In this document: positions 1-9,561 of the stretch, piece after piece
Position numbering within the stretch: the stretch's first letter is position 1
Layout of the letters: each line of letters opens with the position of its first letter
From: Paramacrobiotus richtersi
Lineage: Eukaryota > Tardigrada > Eutardigrada > Parachela > Macrobiotidae
Direction of reading: 5' to 3'
Length of the DNA: 21,739 nt
Assembly: GCA_034698045.1 (NCBI GenBank)
Contig: JAQGAU010001061.1
Location: 1-21,739, forward strand
Made by a program: the position numbers and the translations under genes
Notes under the pieces: generated by a model
Seen by the model: the letters and a program-made list of their open reading frames with translations, nothing else
Database searches by the model: none
What the model was told of the DNA's origin: nothing

Positions 1-851
1 CGAAGGCCACGGCAGTGCCCGGTCGGTACCCTTGCGGCGTGGACACTCGGCAGCGACGGAAGGGGAGAGTAAAACCAGGAACTGTGTTATTTCATAGTGC
101 GGCTTGATGGTACCCGTGCATTTCGTGCTTTTTTTAACCCTTTTATTCAGACTTGTGTTGGGGATGGGATTTCTGGGTGGATTTTAATGCTCGTGCGTGA
201 GGGTTTTGTAAAGAGATTGGTTTTATCGGTTTTTGATTGCTTTATGAGTTTGGTTTGTATTTTATTGTAAGTTTGTAACAGAGAGATTAAGAGAAATGAA
301 GTTGTTGTGTTGATTTAGGAGCGTTTGTTGCATATGCACTGCATACAGCGAAATGATAGTTACAACAAAATATGTATATGAACAAAACATTCTTCTAGTG
401 AAGAGAAAAAAGGGAAGGTACAAAGAAGAAAAGCGAACAATAAAGTAAGCGTTAGAAGTTGCAGATAAAGAAACTTCAGGAACATTCCAGCGAAAACATG
501 AACAGCACAAAGTCACATACGGCAAAACATTTGACATACACGTACAGCAGAACACTTCGTTTCATTCGAAGTTCCTTAGCTGTTCAGTAAAGTTCTTGAC
601 AACGATGGCACTCGGACAACAGGAATTCCACAGTCGCAATCTTTGGCAACCGTCACTCCCTTCCAGTGAAACATCGGGTTACGGTGATCCAGGTCATTCC
701 GACAATGAACACAGTCGATCCGACGGCAGTCAGAATGATCGTATACTCCCAATTCATCCAGTAACCTGCAAGGCAGACAGCATTAAAGGGTCTAAGCTGT
801 CCAATATGGAGATTAACAGTTGCGCGCACACTCACTGTAACGATCGGCGAA
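1..851. other. No gene recognised; 3' flank of the mucin-like gene
   Basis: This is the downstream side of the minus-strand mucin-like gene, whose stop codon is at 852-854. The first 70 bases are GC-rich and then the sequence becomes AT-rich. A minus-strand AATAAA lies at 261-266, a possible but distant polyadenylation signal; another is at 142-147. The open frame at 596-886 on the plus strand has no recognisable domain and I do not call it. Confidence 0.4.
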
Positions 852-1043
852 TCACAGAGGCGCGTGCTTTAAGCGGCGCACAGTGACCTTAGCATAGTAT
901 GTTTCCCTGCGGCGGATGGGCAGCTCAACACTGGGCGGCTGGCTGGCGCGGCTGAATGAGACGGAGGACGAGACGTCTGATTCGTCCGGCGCACGGTGCT
1001 TCACACAGCGGTATAGCGCTCCGACTGCTATTAAGACCAGAAC
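852..1043 (-). CDS. Last exon of mucin-like gene: end of membrane helix and cytoplasmic tail
   Basis: The acceptor is TTAATAG followed by GTT CTG GTC. The exon encodes 63 residues and a TGA stop at 854-852. It begins with VLVLIAVGALY, the second half of a membrane helix, then the basic stop-transfer RCVKHR, then a Ser- and Arg-rich tail. The tail contains YAKV, which fits the YxxPhi (Phi = bulky hydrophobic) sorting or phosphotyrosine pattern; that role is inference. The frame has two stop codons immediately upstream of the acceptor, as expected for intron sequence. Confidence 0.65.
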   Translation of the reverse strand, partial: VLVLIAVGALYRCVKHRAPDESDVSSSVSFSRASQPPSVELPIRRRETYYAKVTVRRLKHAPL

Positions 1044-4000
1044 CTATTAACCCAGTACACACCATTGGTACACAATGGTCAGAGTTTTTAGCTTAATGTT
1101 AAGGAAAGTAAAAGCGTTTTCGTAGACTACTGGAAAAAGGGATGCGCTACCGCTCGTGTGCTTACCCCAGCACCGGCCGCTATTCCAATAATGGCCCATT
1201 TGGAAAACCCTTCCGATGCTGTTATTACGGCTGCAATAAACCAATACACAAATCTCAATAATAATTATAAGAATCTAAAAGTTTAAGAATACTTAGCGAA
1301 AACTTCAAATAAAGCTTACTATGTTGTTTGTAAACAAACATAATAATATAGAGCGGACTTTGTGCTGTATGATATCATGCTGCGGAACCACGTGCTATAC
1401 CGCTGGTGGCACCCACAAACTGTGCTTGACATTATTACTCCTGCTAACTGGAAAGCTAGTGCTAAGCTCAGATGTCTTAATCTAATTTTGACGTTCTGCT
1501 AATTGTAAGTAATTCGTGCACATGTCGCACACGTACATGTAAAGAGCTACTTTAGTGTGTGATGCAGAAAGCTATGCATCCGAACTCCAACTGTTCGCCG
1601 AAATTTTGGAACACCCAGAATTAAGATAATATCTTACAATCTTATACAATATTATTGTATTTCGCGGTGCGCTGTGTGACCTTTAATGCATGTGATAGTT
1701 TTTGTTCCTTATAAGGCACTAATTAACTAGGTAATCGCATTCCGCTGCGCTTGCGATGAAGACCGAAGCGAACGGAGGCATTTAAGGTGAACATGCCATT
1801 TCAGGTGAACACGGCGGCCTGTTATGTGCAGCCGAAGCCACTCGGTAAGTAAGAGTACAACTGCATTGTTTACTCTATTATATTAGAGAAACAATGCATA
1901 AGTATTGTTCTCTTAATTACTAGCGAGTGACTTCGATGCAGCAGGTGCACTGCGAGACTGAATCAGATGGCCCCTTTCACCTAGCGGAATTGTTAGATTA
2001 TCAACTGCTTCGACTCTTGAGAGATGTACAGCTGCTTCGATCGATGTAACCTGCGTGGACACCTTATGCAGTTTGTAAGAGGACCGATCTTTCCAGAAAA
2101 CGGGGCAGCAGCAAAACTCGCAGAACAGAGGAAGTACGTGAAATACGCTTTCCTGGAAAATCGGCACCTCTTCACGCCGGCAGTTTTTGAGATCTATGGT
2201 ACCTGGAGACAAGGCACGAAAAGAATAGTCGAAAAACTCGGAAGAGATCACATCGCCGTCACAGAAGAACCGCATTCGAAAGAGTTTTTACAGCAGAAGT
2301 TGTCGATGTTACATAATGCAGAAAGGAAATGCTCTTTGTGTTACAGTACGGTACCCGATTCACTTGGTCTAGATGAGATTTTCCTGCCTGCTCAAATGAT
2401 TTTGTTCTTCCAACGAATAGTGTTTGTACGCATGTTATACTATGGTACAGCAATAAACACTTACAGCCGGCAAACAATAAAAAGTTACGTTTATCTAGCG
2501 GAAAGGGGTTCAGAGAGGCACGTCTGTTTCGGCATCGCCGTGCTCTAGCGGCGTGCGTACTTCGTGACGCTACTCTCTCGAGAAGGTAGAGAGACGCAGT
2601 CCACGACACCGCCGCTAGAGAACGGCGATGGTTTCGGTCTCGCTATATGGTCCAACTGGCATGCAGCAGGGAATCAGGAATAGCGCCTTGCGCAGGCCGT
2701 GTTGTTCGAGGTTAAACAGACAAAAGAATCTTTTGTTCTCACAAATGTGCTCTGATTTTTCCCATATCTCGCTCATTGTTCGAAATATGCCTACCAAAAC
2801 CTAATCAGCTATCTAGGCTCTGTTGAAATTTGACGAAAATCGGATGAAAACTGACCGCGCTATCACGGTACGCAAAAACGGTTGTCAACAGACATCTTGC
2901 ATTACTTATTCTCGAACATGGGGAACCTCCGCTTTGCTCCGGTCGACAAGTCTACATAGGTTATTACGAACTCTTTTGGTTCAAAGGCGAAGATTTATTC
3001 GGCAGTTAAAGTTTGCAAATAGTATCAAGTCGCCTCACCTACGGTAGCGTTTAGCGAGGTGTTCGTAGATTTGGTGGTCCGATCTAATTCGACATTCCTT
3101 ACTCCTACATCAGGCATGGTCTCCTCAGTTTCCGCTTCCGTGACATTCTGTGTAATACTCTCCGTGGTAACGTCAGCTGCAGGAATTACTCCGGGTACCG
3201 CTCCACTTGTCTAAATGTGAATATTTTTGTCATTTAATATTTACCGGAGTACTGATAACAACAACCTCTTTTAACGCACTGTTTTTGAACGGTACTGTGT
3301 TTTCCGGTTCTCTTACCGTGGCAGTAGTTGTTGCGGTTGTTGTTGATGACGTAGTGGCTGTCGTTGATGGCGTTGTGGTAATTGTACTTTCCCTCGTGGT
3401 GGGGATTGTCGTCGGCGGAGGTGTTGTAGTCGCTACCGTCGCCGTTGTCGCTGGGGTTGTGGTGGTAGCTTCTGTCGTCGTAGGAGGAGTCGATATCGTA
3501 GTACTTTCTGTTGTAGAAGGCGTAGTAGTCGGTGTTGGTGCCGTGGTAGTATTTTCTGTTGTAGAAGGCGTAGTAGTCGGTGCAGTTGTTGGTTTCGTGG
3601 TAGTACTTTCTGTTGTAGAAGGCGTAGTAGTCGATGTAGTTGTTGGTGTCGTGGTAGTACTTTCTGTTGTAGAAGGCATAGTAGTCGGTGTAGTTGTTGG
3701 TGTTGTCGTAGTACTTTCTGTTGTAGAAGGCGTAGTAGTCGGTGCAGTTGTTGGTGTCGTGGTAGTACTTTCTGTTGTAGAAGGCGTAGTAGTCGGCGTA
3801 GTTGTTGGTGTTGTCGTAGTACATTCTGTTGTAGAAGGCATAGTAGTCGGTGCAGTTGTTGGTGTCGTAGTTTCGATCGCTGTGCTAGTAGGCGTTGTAG
3901 TCGTCGTCGTTGTTGATGTGGTGGTCGTACTTTCTGTTGTTGTCATAGGGGTCGTTGTTGCAGTGGTTGTAGTGCTTTCCGTTGTAGTGCTTTCCGTTGT

Positions 4001-4719
4001 AGTAGTCGTTGGTGTCGTTGTAGTACTTTCTGCCGTGGTGGTCGGTGTTGTTGTTGGTCTCGTGCTGGTACTTTCGGTCGTTGTGGTCGTAGTTGTCGTT
4101 GTTGGTGTCGTTGTACTCTCTGTCGTAGTAGTGGTCGGCGTTGTAGCTTCCGTGGTTGTGGAAGTAGTGGTTGGTTTCGGATTGTGGCAACAAGGTGCGA
4201 GATCGCAGAGATAGGCACGCACATGGTACACATAGAATACTGTTGCCACCGTAGAGGAATCCGTGCCACCAAGATCGTCTGGTGCATATCGAGTTTTCAT
4301 CACGTAATGGTAGTTCTCTAGTTCCGAATCTGCAAGACTTAGATATAAGCTGGTAAGGCACGCGAATTGTGATACGATAAGGTATAATTCTGACAATGGC
4401 GAAATGACTATTATTATTATTATAACACAAGAGCAGACAACCAAACGGGGGCTTCACGTCTGGTCGATACTGCACATAGTGTCGATATTATACTCATGCA
4501 CATAGCTACGTGTATTACTATTACCGTAGCCGGCAAAATTTGGCCGGCCAGTGTCCGTCAGGATTAAGAACAAATGCCTCAGGTTATTGTTCACGGAAAA
4601 TGCTCGATCGGCAAAGTGCAACTTCACGCGCGGACTGACTACCTGTTTTCTTACTGGACAGTGTCGTATTACATCGCCAAGAAATTACGGAACCAAGCTT
4701 CTGTCATCAGTGCTCGCAT
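852..4719 (-). CDS. Mucin-like type I transmembrane protein, five-exon model
   Basis: The model joins 4719-4673 (tentative), 4349-3317, 3210-3039, 1230-1166 and 1043-852, which is 1509 coding bases or 502 residues. The predicted order is a signal peptide, a head of about 55 residues with Tyr and three Cys, about 290 residues rich in Thr/Pro/Ser (a dense O-glycosylation substrate, hence mucin-like), a Thr/Glu-rich stem with N-glycosylation sequons, one transmembrane helix followed by RCVKHR, and a tail of about 50 residues. The junction phases are 2, 0, 1 and 0, and each is compatible between donor and acceptor. It would sit in the plasma membrane with its Thr-rich region outside. I know no named family for the head or tail. 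Additional exons could hide in the 1.8-kb intron. The transmembrane and stem exons are well supported; the first exon is weak. Confidence 0.62.
1166..1230 (-). CDS. Membrane-helix exon of mucin-like gene
   Basis: This 65-base exon is flanked by a good acceptor (TTTATTGCAG) and a good donor (GGG/GTAAGC). It encodes VITASEGFSK and then WAIIGIAAGAG, the first half of the transmembrane segment. It needs one base from the previous exon (phase 1) and ends in phase 0. The previous exon ends with a single G, giving a GCC Ala codon at the junction. The 122-base intron to the last exon is similar in size to the other short introns here. Confidence 0.65.
1920..2460 (+). mobile_element. LINE (non-LTR retrotransposon) 3' part, decayed
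   Basis: Two plus-strand frames give adjoining pieces of a LINE polyprotein C-terminus. The first is DVTCVDTL at about 2043-2066. The second, after a frame change, runs at about 2100-2330 and includes GAAAKLAEQRKYVKYAFL, FTPAVFEIYGTWRQG and a following LGRDHIAVTEEPHSKEFL stretch. I recognise this order (W/D-x-TC-x-DTL, AAA.AE..K..KY..L, F.P...E..G.W, LGR, QRLS-like) from the C-terminal part of non-LTR retrotransposon proteins. A putative 3' untranslated tail ends in CAATAAACAC at 2460. Stop codons and frameshifts make it non-coding now. It lies antisense in an intron of the mucin-like gene. The 5' limit is approximate. Confidence 0.6.
2437..2460 (+). repeat. 24-base LINE tail motif, copy 1
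   Basis: This segment is identical to 13682-13705. It contains ATGGTACAGCAATAAACAC, with an AATAAA signal, and sits at the 3' end of the LINE fragment, consistent with that family's 3' terminus. Confidence 0.6.
3039..3210 (-). CDS. Stem exon of mucin-like gene
   Basis: The exon starts after acceptor CACATTTAG (phase 0) and ends at donor GTAG/GTGAGG (phase 1). Its 57 codons start TSGAVPGVIPAADVTTES and are rich in Thr and Glu, with N-glycosylation sequons NVT, NTS and NAT near the end. If the donor were not used, the frame would stop at once (TGA at 3027-3025). The 106-base intron between 3317 and 3210 uses a strong GTAAGA donor. Confidence 0.6.
3317..4349 (-). CDS. Large Thr-rich exon of mucin-like gene
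   Basis: The frame contains no stop from the acceptor (TTACCAG before 4349, or alternatively TTGCAG before 4329) to the GTAAGA donor at 3316. It begins with LYLSLADSELENYHYV, continues through a short segment with TRYAPDDLGG and AYLCDLAPCCHNPKP, and then becomes almost pure Thr, Pro and Ser with Glu at regular intervals, typical of secreted or membrane mucins. The frame has no usable ATG at its 5' end (the only start-like codon, near 4444, is TTG), so an upstream exon is required. The opposite strand is also open here because of the triplet-like composition; that Val-rich frame is an artefact. Confidence 0.65.
3499..3870 (-). repeat. 54-bp tandem repeat within the mucin domain
   Basis: The repeat restarts at 3499, 3547, 3601, 3655, 3709, 3763 and 3817 (plus-strand landmark TAGTAC or TAGTATT). 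The period is 54 bases except for one 48-base unit at the start and a shorter last one. Each unit encodes 18 residues of the form TTESTTTTPTTxPTTxPS. Units differ at only a few positions, so the array looks recently expanded or homogenised. Confidence 0.85.
4673..4719 (-). CDS. Possible first exon of mucin-like gene (signal peptide)
   Basis: The ATG at 4719 gives MRALMTEAWFRNFLA, and the exon ends at donor GCGAT/GTAATA (phase 2). Joined to the acceptor before 4349 it would read through FLAILYLSLA and then DSE, a good hydrophobic core with a signal-peptidase-like site after SLA. A TATAAATA lies about 62 bases upstream. An earlier ATG at 4747 opens a 20-codon frame that also reaches a phase-2 GT but yields no hydrophobic core. 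This is the weakest part of the model. Confidence 0.35.
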
Positions 4720-4780
4720 CTCCCGATACTGTTTGTACCGGAACCATTCCCAGTTCGTAAGGAAGGACAGATGCCACGGC

Positions 4781-4788
4781 TATTTATA
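4781..4788 (-). promoter_or_regulatory. TATA box candidate for mucin-like gene
   Basis: TATAAATA on the minus strand, about 62 bases before the proposed start codon at 4719. The spacing would place transcription start near 4755 and give a 5' untranslated leader of about 35 bases. Confidence 0.4.
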
Positions 4789-5310
4789 TGACGCGATTTA
4801 TGGTAATGTGCATTGTATTTACTTCGTAATCAGGCAAACCCCGTGGTGGGGCTTACTAAGTCCGATTGCATTTGGATATTACTTCCATAGTCGAGTCGAA
4901 TACGAAAACGATGCTTTTTCTCAGTTTTCTTCCAGTTTGTTTCTTCAGTTATGTGAATTTTTCTCGCGGTGTTGTCTGCTGAATCCAATGCAATTTTTAT
5001 GTCTTTGCTCGTACCCTATTTGATTTGCTGGTAATTTGATCTTAATAGAAACCTTTACTCACTTGTTAAAAACGATGTTTACAAACGCGGTCGAACGAGG
5101 CTCCGTAATGTCATATCGTACCGTGTGTTTTTTGAAAAGCGGGCAAAAGTGTGCTTCTGTACTGTATGTATATGTACATGTTAAGGTGACGGTGACGGCC
5201 TGTCGATCACTACACTCTTTCCGGGATGCTCTGGACGACGTTTGTTGGACTGATATTTCCTGGGCTAAGAAGAACTGTCTATCTCTTAGCTGTTTTCTAG
5301 CTTTTTAAAT
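4789..5310. other. No gene recognised upstream of the mucin-like gene
   Basis: A plus-strand open frame runs from 4574 to 5023 across the proposed promoter, and another spans 5036-5308. Neither shows a domain or convincing composition. The second ends about 115 bases before a LINE-like hairpin tail and could be decayed element sequence. Confidence 0.3.
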
Positions 5311-5471
5311 CTCACTTTCTTGTTGTTATCTTTTTCTCGTGTTAGTTGCATGTTTGTTTTCGGGTTCGTTGACTGTATGATTTTTGATTGTTTTCGCCAT
5401 TGTTACCGCTGTCTGTTGCCTCGAGGGGGCTTCGCCCCGTTGCACAGGACAATAAACTACTATTATTATTA
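5311..5471 (+). mobile_element. Putative 3' end of a LINE-type element
   Basis: A T-rich stretch leads to a perfect hairpin, GGGGC-TTC-GCCCC (5426-5438), then TTGCACAGGAC, AATAAA (5451-5456), and a short TAT/TTA-type microsatellite ending near 5471. A hairpin plus AATAAA plus simple-repeat tail is a common ending for non-LTR elements. No coding part is recognised, so the 5' limit is arbitrary. It differs from the tail at 2437-2460. Confidence 0.4.
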
Positions 5472-7167
5472 AGAACGGTGATTGTTCTAGCGCATCCAGC
5501 TGGTGTGCATTTCAAAATAAAAACTAATTCCATTACAAGTTAACTACAACATACAAACTAATTGCGCCACAGTAAAAATCAATATATAATATAGGGAAAA
5601 GGTTTCATTCGGTTGCATTTCTGCAACATAATGGTTAACTATGTAGTTACTGTACCGTCTGTACGATACGGCAATATTGGTAAAAACATTAATGTAGTAG
5701 GAGAAAACTCAGCGAAAGGAAACTTATCAATCCTCCCTTTTACAATAGGCCCTTGTAAATCCTTGTGGACCTTGTTATTTTTGTACCATACTGTTTTGAA
5801 AATAATGGGCTAAGGGAAAATTCCACCCGTTGTTATAACTACTAGTGAAATCACGACCGCCGACCACCTGAATCTGTAACCTGAGGTATGTTTTTGACAT
5901 TAATTTTTAAAATGAATTCAACATTTTTTAAATTGCTTTTAAAATTTCAAAAAGCATGGTTAAAAGTGCTTCAGGACGCTCGTCACATATCTCTAGATTC
6001 ATACATTTCTACGTCTCGGATTCCGCCGTTTCAAACTACATTTTTATCTCTCCGTTTATAAGGATATAATCAATTCAGGTCCAAAGACATTTAGTCAAGG
6101 GTGTGCAGTACGGAAAGTTTTTACAAAAACTCCAGATTTGAAATTTTTTATCGAGTTTTGAAGTTTCTAGAAACAGTGATTACAGGTGGCGTATACGTAG
6201 TAATTCGTTTAACATTCGGCCAAGCCAAGCCAATGGGCAAAAAAACCTTGAACCGTTACCAAACCGACAGATATTTTTACATAAGCGGAACCGGGAAACT
6301 GTGTGAACCGCATTATGGACAAGATGTTTACATAACGAGGTGAACGTTATAACTGCAACAGTTAAATTTGTGTAGAAAATGTAGTGTAAAATTTAGTTTT
6401 CTATGACCGTTGTAGTTAACGATTGATTCCGTAACCATCCTTATTCAAGTAACCAAAGTTAGGAGTTAACGTTTGGTTTATGACCATCATTTGGGCTTCC
6501 GCCTATGGCTAGCCCTGAGATCCGATAGTACTACAGTACTGTACTTTCTGAAAAAGTGTAGTAGTGTAGTGTGGAGAAATGTACTCTTTCTGCAGAGAAA
6601 GAAGCTAAGCAACGATGTTTAAACAAACAGAAAATAGTGTTCTCGCAAAAGCGATCAGCAAAAAAGGTCGAACTGAAAGAACAAATCTTAAAAAGTTGAA
6701 GTAAAATGAGCGTATACGGATAAACATTTCGAGAAGTTTAACATTTCGCAAATCTCGCCGACCATGTGGAGGAATATGGTACAAACGGGAAAATATTCTA
6801 TGCCATGCACCAGCCTCGTATATTATGTGGCGCCACATTTGTGTTTTTGGGTGTAAAGCTAACGTTTTTCGATAAAAATATTTATTGGATTCATGGGTGG
6901 AGCGAAATTTACAATTTTTGCACTGAAAGGTTTTGTAAACTTTAGTAAGCACAGGGATTTACGGGTGAAGCGAAACATGTAATAACAAAGGTAAAGAGTT
7001 ATTAGATTATTCCTCTAAATCGATGCTCATCACATTTCAGCAAATGATCCAGCGTGTCATCCAGAGAGCTGTAATGCACGGGCAAAGGGAACTGATTTTG
7101 CAAAATGGGTGCTACGCCGTGTTTCACCCATAAAGTTCTGTATTATGGACGATTTACGTAAAACATG
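5472..7167. other. AT-rich stretch without a recognised gene
   Basis: Short open frames at 5613-5813 and 6101-6343 (plus) and 6605-6952 (minus) have no recognisable motif. Around 6890-6980 a segment is repeated loosely (GGGTGGAGCGAAATTTACAA against GGGTGAAGCGAAACATGTAA). ATGGGTG and CACCCAT at about 7105-7132 could form a small stem. Confidence 0.3.
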
Positions 7168-7716
7168 TCCCTTTTTGTTCTATAGAAGTATTTCAAGCAT
7201 CAAAGTCTATTGTATATATATTTTCAGAACATTTCATATTTCAAATACAAATGGGTTGAATTACAAATTTTATTGTTAATACAGTAATCAACGTGATTGC
7301 CGAAATTTACTAGCTCTTCAAATTACAGTTTTTTAGCAGACAGAGAGATCCAAGGCGGATATTCAGATTAAAGGTTATAAACCTGAACTACGTTCTAGAA
7401 TTATAGTCAATTAGAGATCTACGTTTTGAACATAACTTTATAAGGAGCGACTACTGCATACGCATCCGGAATGCATATACGGAACAAGTTAAACATCAGT
7501 CATCAGTACCTTTCGAAAATAAAAGATTCCTGATTTTCCAGATTTTGGCTGCTTCTGCAATATATGTGACGAAACAACTAAGTAACAAAAACCGTATGCT
7601 TCTGATTTCTGATACCTTTCTAACAAATTATTGCGAATTTGTAACCTGAAACAGTAAGCAGGGCAGGGCACTTCCACAACAGAGACACATCAAAACTTTT
7701 AATTTCAAATCCCGAG
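7168..7716. repeat. Tandem repeat unit 1 (about 549 bp)
   Basis: It begins CCCTTTTTGTTCTATAG and shares long matching stretches with the next unit, including TGATTGCCGAAATTT, CAGTTTTTTAGCAGACAG, ATTCAGATTAAAGGTTATA and CTAGAATTATA. Bases about 7441-7636 have no counterpart in the second unit, so one copy has gained or lost about 190 bases. No coding function is seen. Confidence 0.7.
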
Positions 7717-8088
7717 TCCCTTTTCGTTTTATAGCTCAAGAATCAAAATCTGTAGTTTACATATTTCCAGAACCTGTAACATTTCGAATACAAGTGGGTT
7801 GAATTACCAGTTTGGTTGCTAATAGAGTAATCAATGTGATTGCCGAAATTTTCTAAGCTCCTCAAATTACAGTTTTTTAGCAGACAGGTCTAAGCTTTAC
7901 ATACGGAAATTCAGATTAAAGGTTATACATAAACCTGAACTACGATCTAGAATTATAATGAATTAGTGATCCATGTTTATGAACATAGCTTTTTAACAAA
8001 TTAAATAAAACATAAAACAGTAAGCGGTGCACTTCTACAGCCTGTACAACAGCGCCACATCAACACTGTTATTTAATTAAAAAAACCG
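7717..8088. repeat. Tandem repeat unit 2
   Basis: This is a direct copy of the preceding unit at an offset of 549 bases, starting CCCTTTTCGTTTTATAG. It lacks the internal segment of unit 1 but keeps the end portion (AAACAGTAAGC and a following CACATCAA-type stretch). A third, truncated start follows at about 8089-8135, where ACGAATGGGTTG matches ACAAATGGGTTG and ACAAGTGGGTTG in units 1 and 2. Confidence 0.7.
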
Positions 8089-8164
8089 CCAGTCTAAATT
8101 TCAGAAACTCAAACATTTTAAACACGAATGGGTTGCGCGCTAGCGCGACCCAACACTTGTAGTA

Positions 8165-8420
8165 TATGCATTCATGAGGAAAGCTTCAAGAAGTTGGGAT
8201 AAAACGCTGAATTATTTGAGGAGGAAATGTGTATAGACTTTTCACCGCTATTGCGCAATAATCGGACGTTGCGCCCACAAACCAATTTTTCTGGACACTG
8301 TATATCTGTGTTCAGGATATTAAAAATAACAACGTACCTTGGTGCAACGGTTTCAAGTGCGCGGTTGTCTTGATTTACAGTTACAACAATGGGTAGAAAA
8401 TCGCCTTAATAAGAGTAAAC
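8165..8420 (+). repeat. Interspersed repeat R1, copy a
   Basis: Shares order and sequence with copy c: CAAGAAGTTGGGATAAAACG, then AAATGTGTATAGACTTTT, CCGCTATTGCGCAATAATCG, GTTGCGCCCACAAACC, AAGTGCGCGG and ACAATGGGTAGAAAATC. It is the most diverged of the three copies. It directly follows the broken tandem unit at about 8135. Confidence 0.6.
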
Positions 8421-9120
8421 TGTGCTATATGTGTACCGCTACAGTGCTACTACCAACCGATACAGCCGTTTGGAAGCATACCGCTCTCGTCAAAAAACAT
8501 CGTTAAACAAACAATGTTGACAGAAACCTGTTCTTTTCTGTCTACGAAGACTGATCAGAGCGGTTCGTGCGCAAACCGAAACTTGGTGCTTTCCTTTCTT
8601 TTAGTGTACGTCGGAAGTATAATCGTAAGTAAATAATTGTGAGTAAATCGCGTAGAACAAACTATTGACAACTGTAATTCAGTTACTGCTTTAACTGAAA
8701 TGACTGAATACGGTACATTTTGCAATATAATTCAACTGCCAGTATAAAACGCAAACGAAAATCCATGCTCTTAAAGGTTGGATTTGATCAATTTGACCCA
8801 TAATGTTGCTGTTTTGAAATTTGTGCCAGTTACTAAAAATTCTTGTGTCTTCTCATCTGCTTTTCTCGGATTATTAGTAGGATTCAGACGGAATCATGCC
8901 CTGCCATCTCAATAAACAAAATTGTGGACTACATTTGGGCCAGTGGGGCAACTTGATGTCTTTCATTCACAGGTCTACGCGCTTCTCTGCATTTTTGTCC
9001 GCAAAATGTGTGTGTGGGGCTGATGTTGGGTTGTGTGCATGCTTCGAGACTGCCGCGATACTCTGCGGTCCTCCCTCTGGATCTTTCGGCGGCGCAACGT
9101 TTCAGAACCAAGCTAACCGA
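8421..9120. other. No gene recognised
   Basis: AT-rich sequence, with a plus-strand open frame starting at 8896 that runs into the minisatellite at 9121. The frame shows no domain, and its second half is only the translated repeat. Confidence 0.3.
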
Positions 9121-9227
9121 GCCGAAACGTTACCGCGCCGAAATATCCAAACGCCGAAACGTTGCTGCGCCCAAGATAAAACGCCGAAACGTCGCGCGCC
9201 GAAGCGTTACGCGCTGAGACGTGTCAC
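9121..9227 (+). repeat. Minisatellite with a unit of about 16 bp
   Basis: Seven imperfect units of 14-16 bases start at 9121, 9137, 9153, 9169, 9183, 9198 and 9213. The best-conserved core is GCCGAAACGTTNCNGC. The block is far more GC- and CpG-rich than its surroundings. An opposite-orientation GCGCAACGTTTC lies just upstream at about 9094. Confidence 0.7.
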
Positions 9228-9561
9228 GATCTTATGAAAGTCGAGTACTATGAGTTGTGGGGTGTTCTGTATGTAATTGTTAATTTTATACTGGAACCTC
9301 TCAATCAAAAACCAGACTTGTGGTACATGTATTACATTAATTTTGTTAACATCCCGATAACCAGATTTATGAGTCAACTATTTGTTGATGATAATGAGCA
9401 ATACTGACGAATAAAAAATCTGTTATGGTCAGATTTTAAACGCCGGGTATCACATCGGTGGTCGCCACGTTTTCGATTCACTCAAACGAACTTTCAAGAA
9501 GTATGGCTGCAGTATCCTGGTACATGGTTACACAATTTCGATGTTTAATAAGGCAAGTTTC
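9228..9561. other. No gene recognised
   Basis: AT-rich sequence between the minisatellite and R1 copy b. The minus-strand open frame at 9478-9723 is mostly a translation of R1. Confidence 0.3.

Larger units (their letters stand above)
1231..3038 (-). other. 1.8-kb intron of the mucin-like gene
   Basis: It is bounded by donor TAG/GTGAGG (starting at 3038) and acceptor TTTATTGCAG (ending at 1231). It holds a decayed LINE 3' part in the opposite orientation (about 1920-2460) and otherwise AT-rich sequence with no convincing exon. Bases 1322-1345 include the short palindrome TGTTTGTAAACAAACA. A further small exon inside cannot be excluded. Confidence 0.5.

Noticed and set aside
596-886. 96-codon plus-strand open frame
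   Set aside because: No recognisable domain; lies in and beyond the 3' end of the minus-strand gene.
2823-3047. Plus-strand open frame before the stem exon
   Set aside because: Antisense to the mucin gene intron and stem exon; no motif.
3207-4214. Long plus-strand open frame rich in Val
   Set aside because: It is the complement of the Thr-rich mucin repeat; GTN-rich antisense of ACN codons stays open by composition. The minus strand has splice signals and continues into a membrane helix.
4574-5023. 149-codon plus-strand open frame
   Set aside because: No domain, signal or splice support. It overlaps the proposed promoter and first exon of the mucin-like gene.
9121-9227. CRISPR-like array
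   Set aside because: Units are contiguous, 14-16 bases, with no spacers, in a eukaryotic context.
8896-9237. 113-codon plus-strand open frame
   Set aside because: Its second half is just the translated 16-bp minisatellite, and the first half has no motif.
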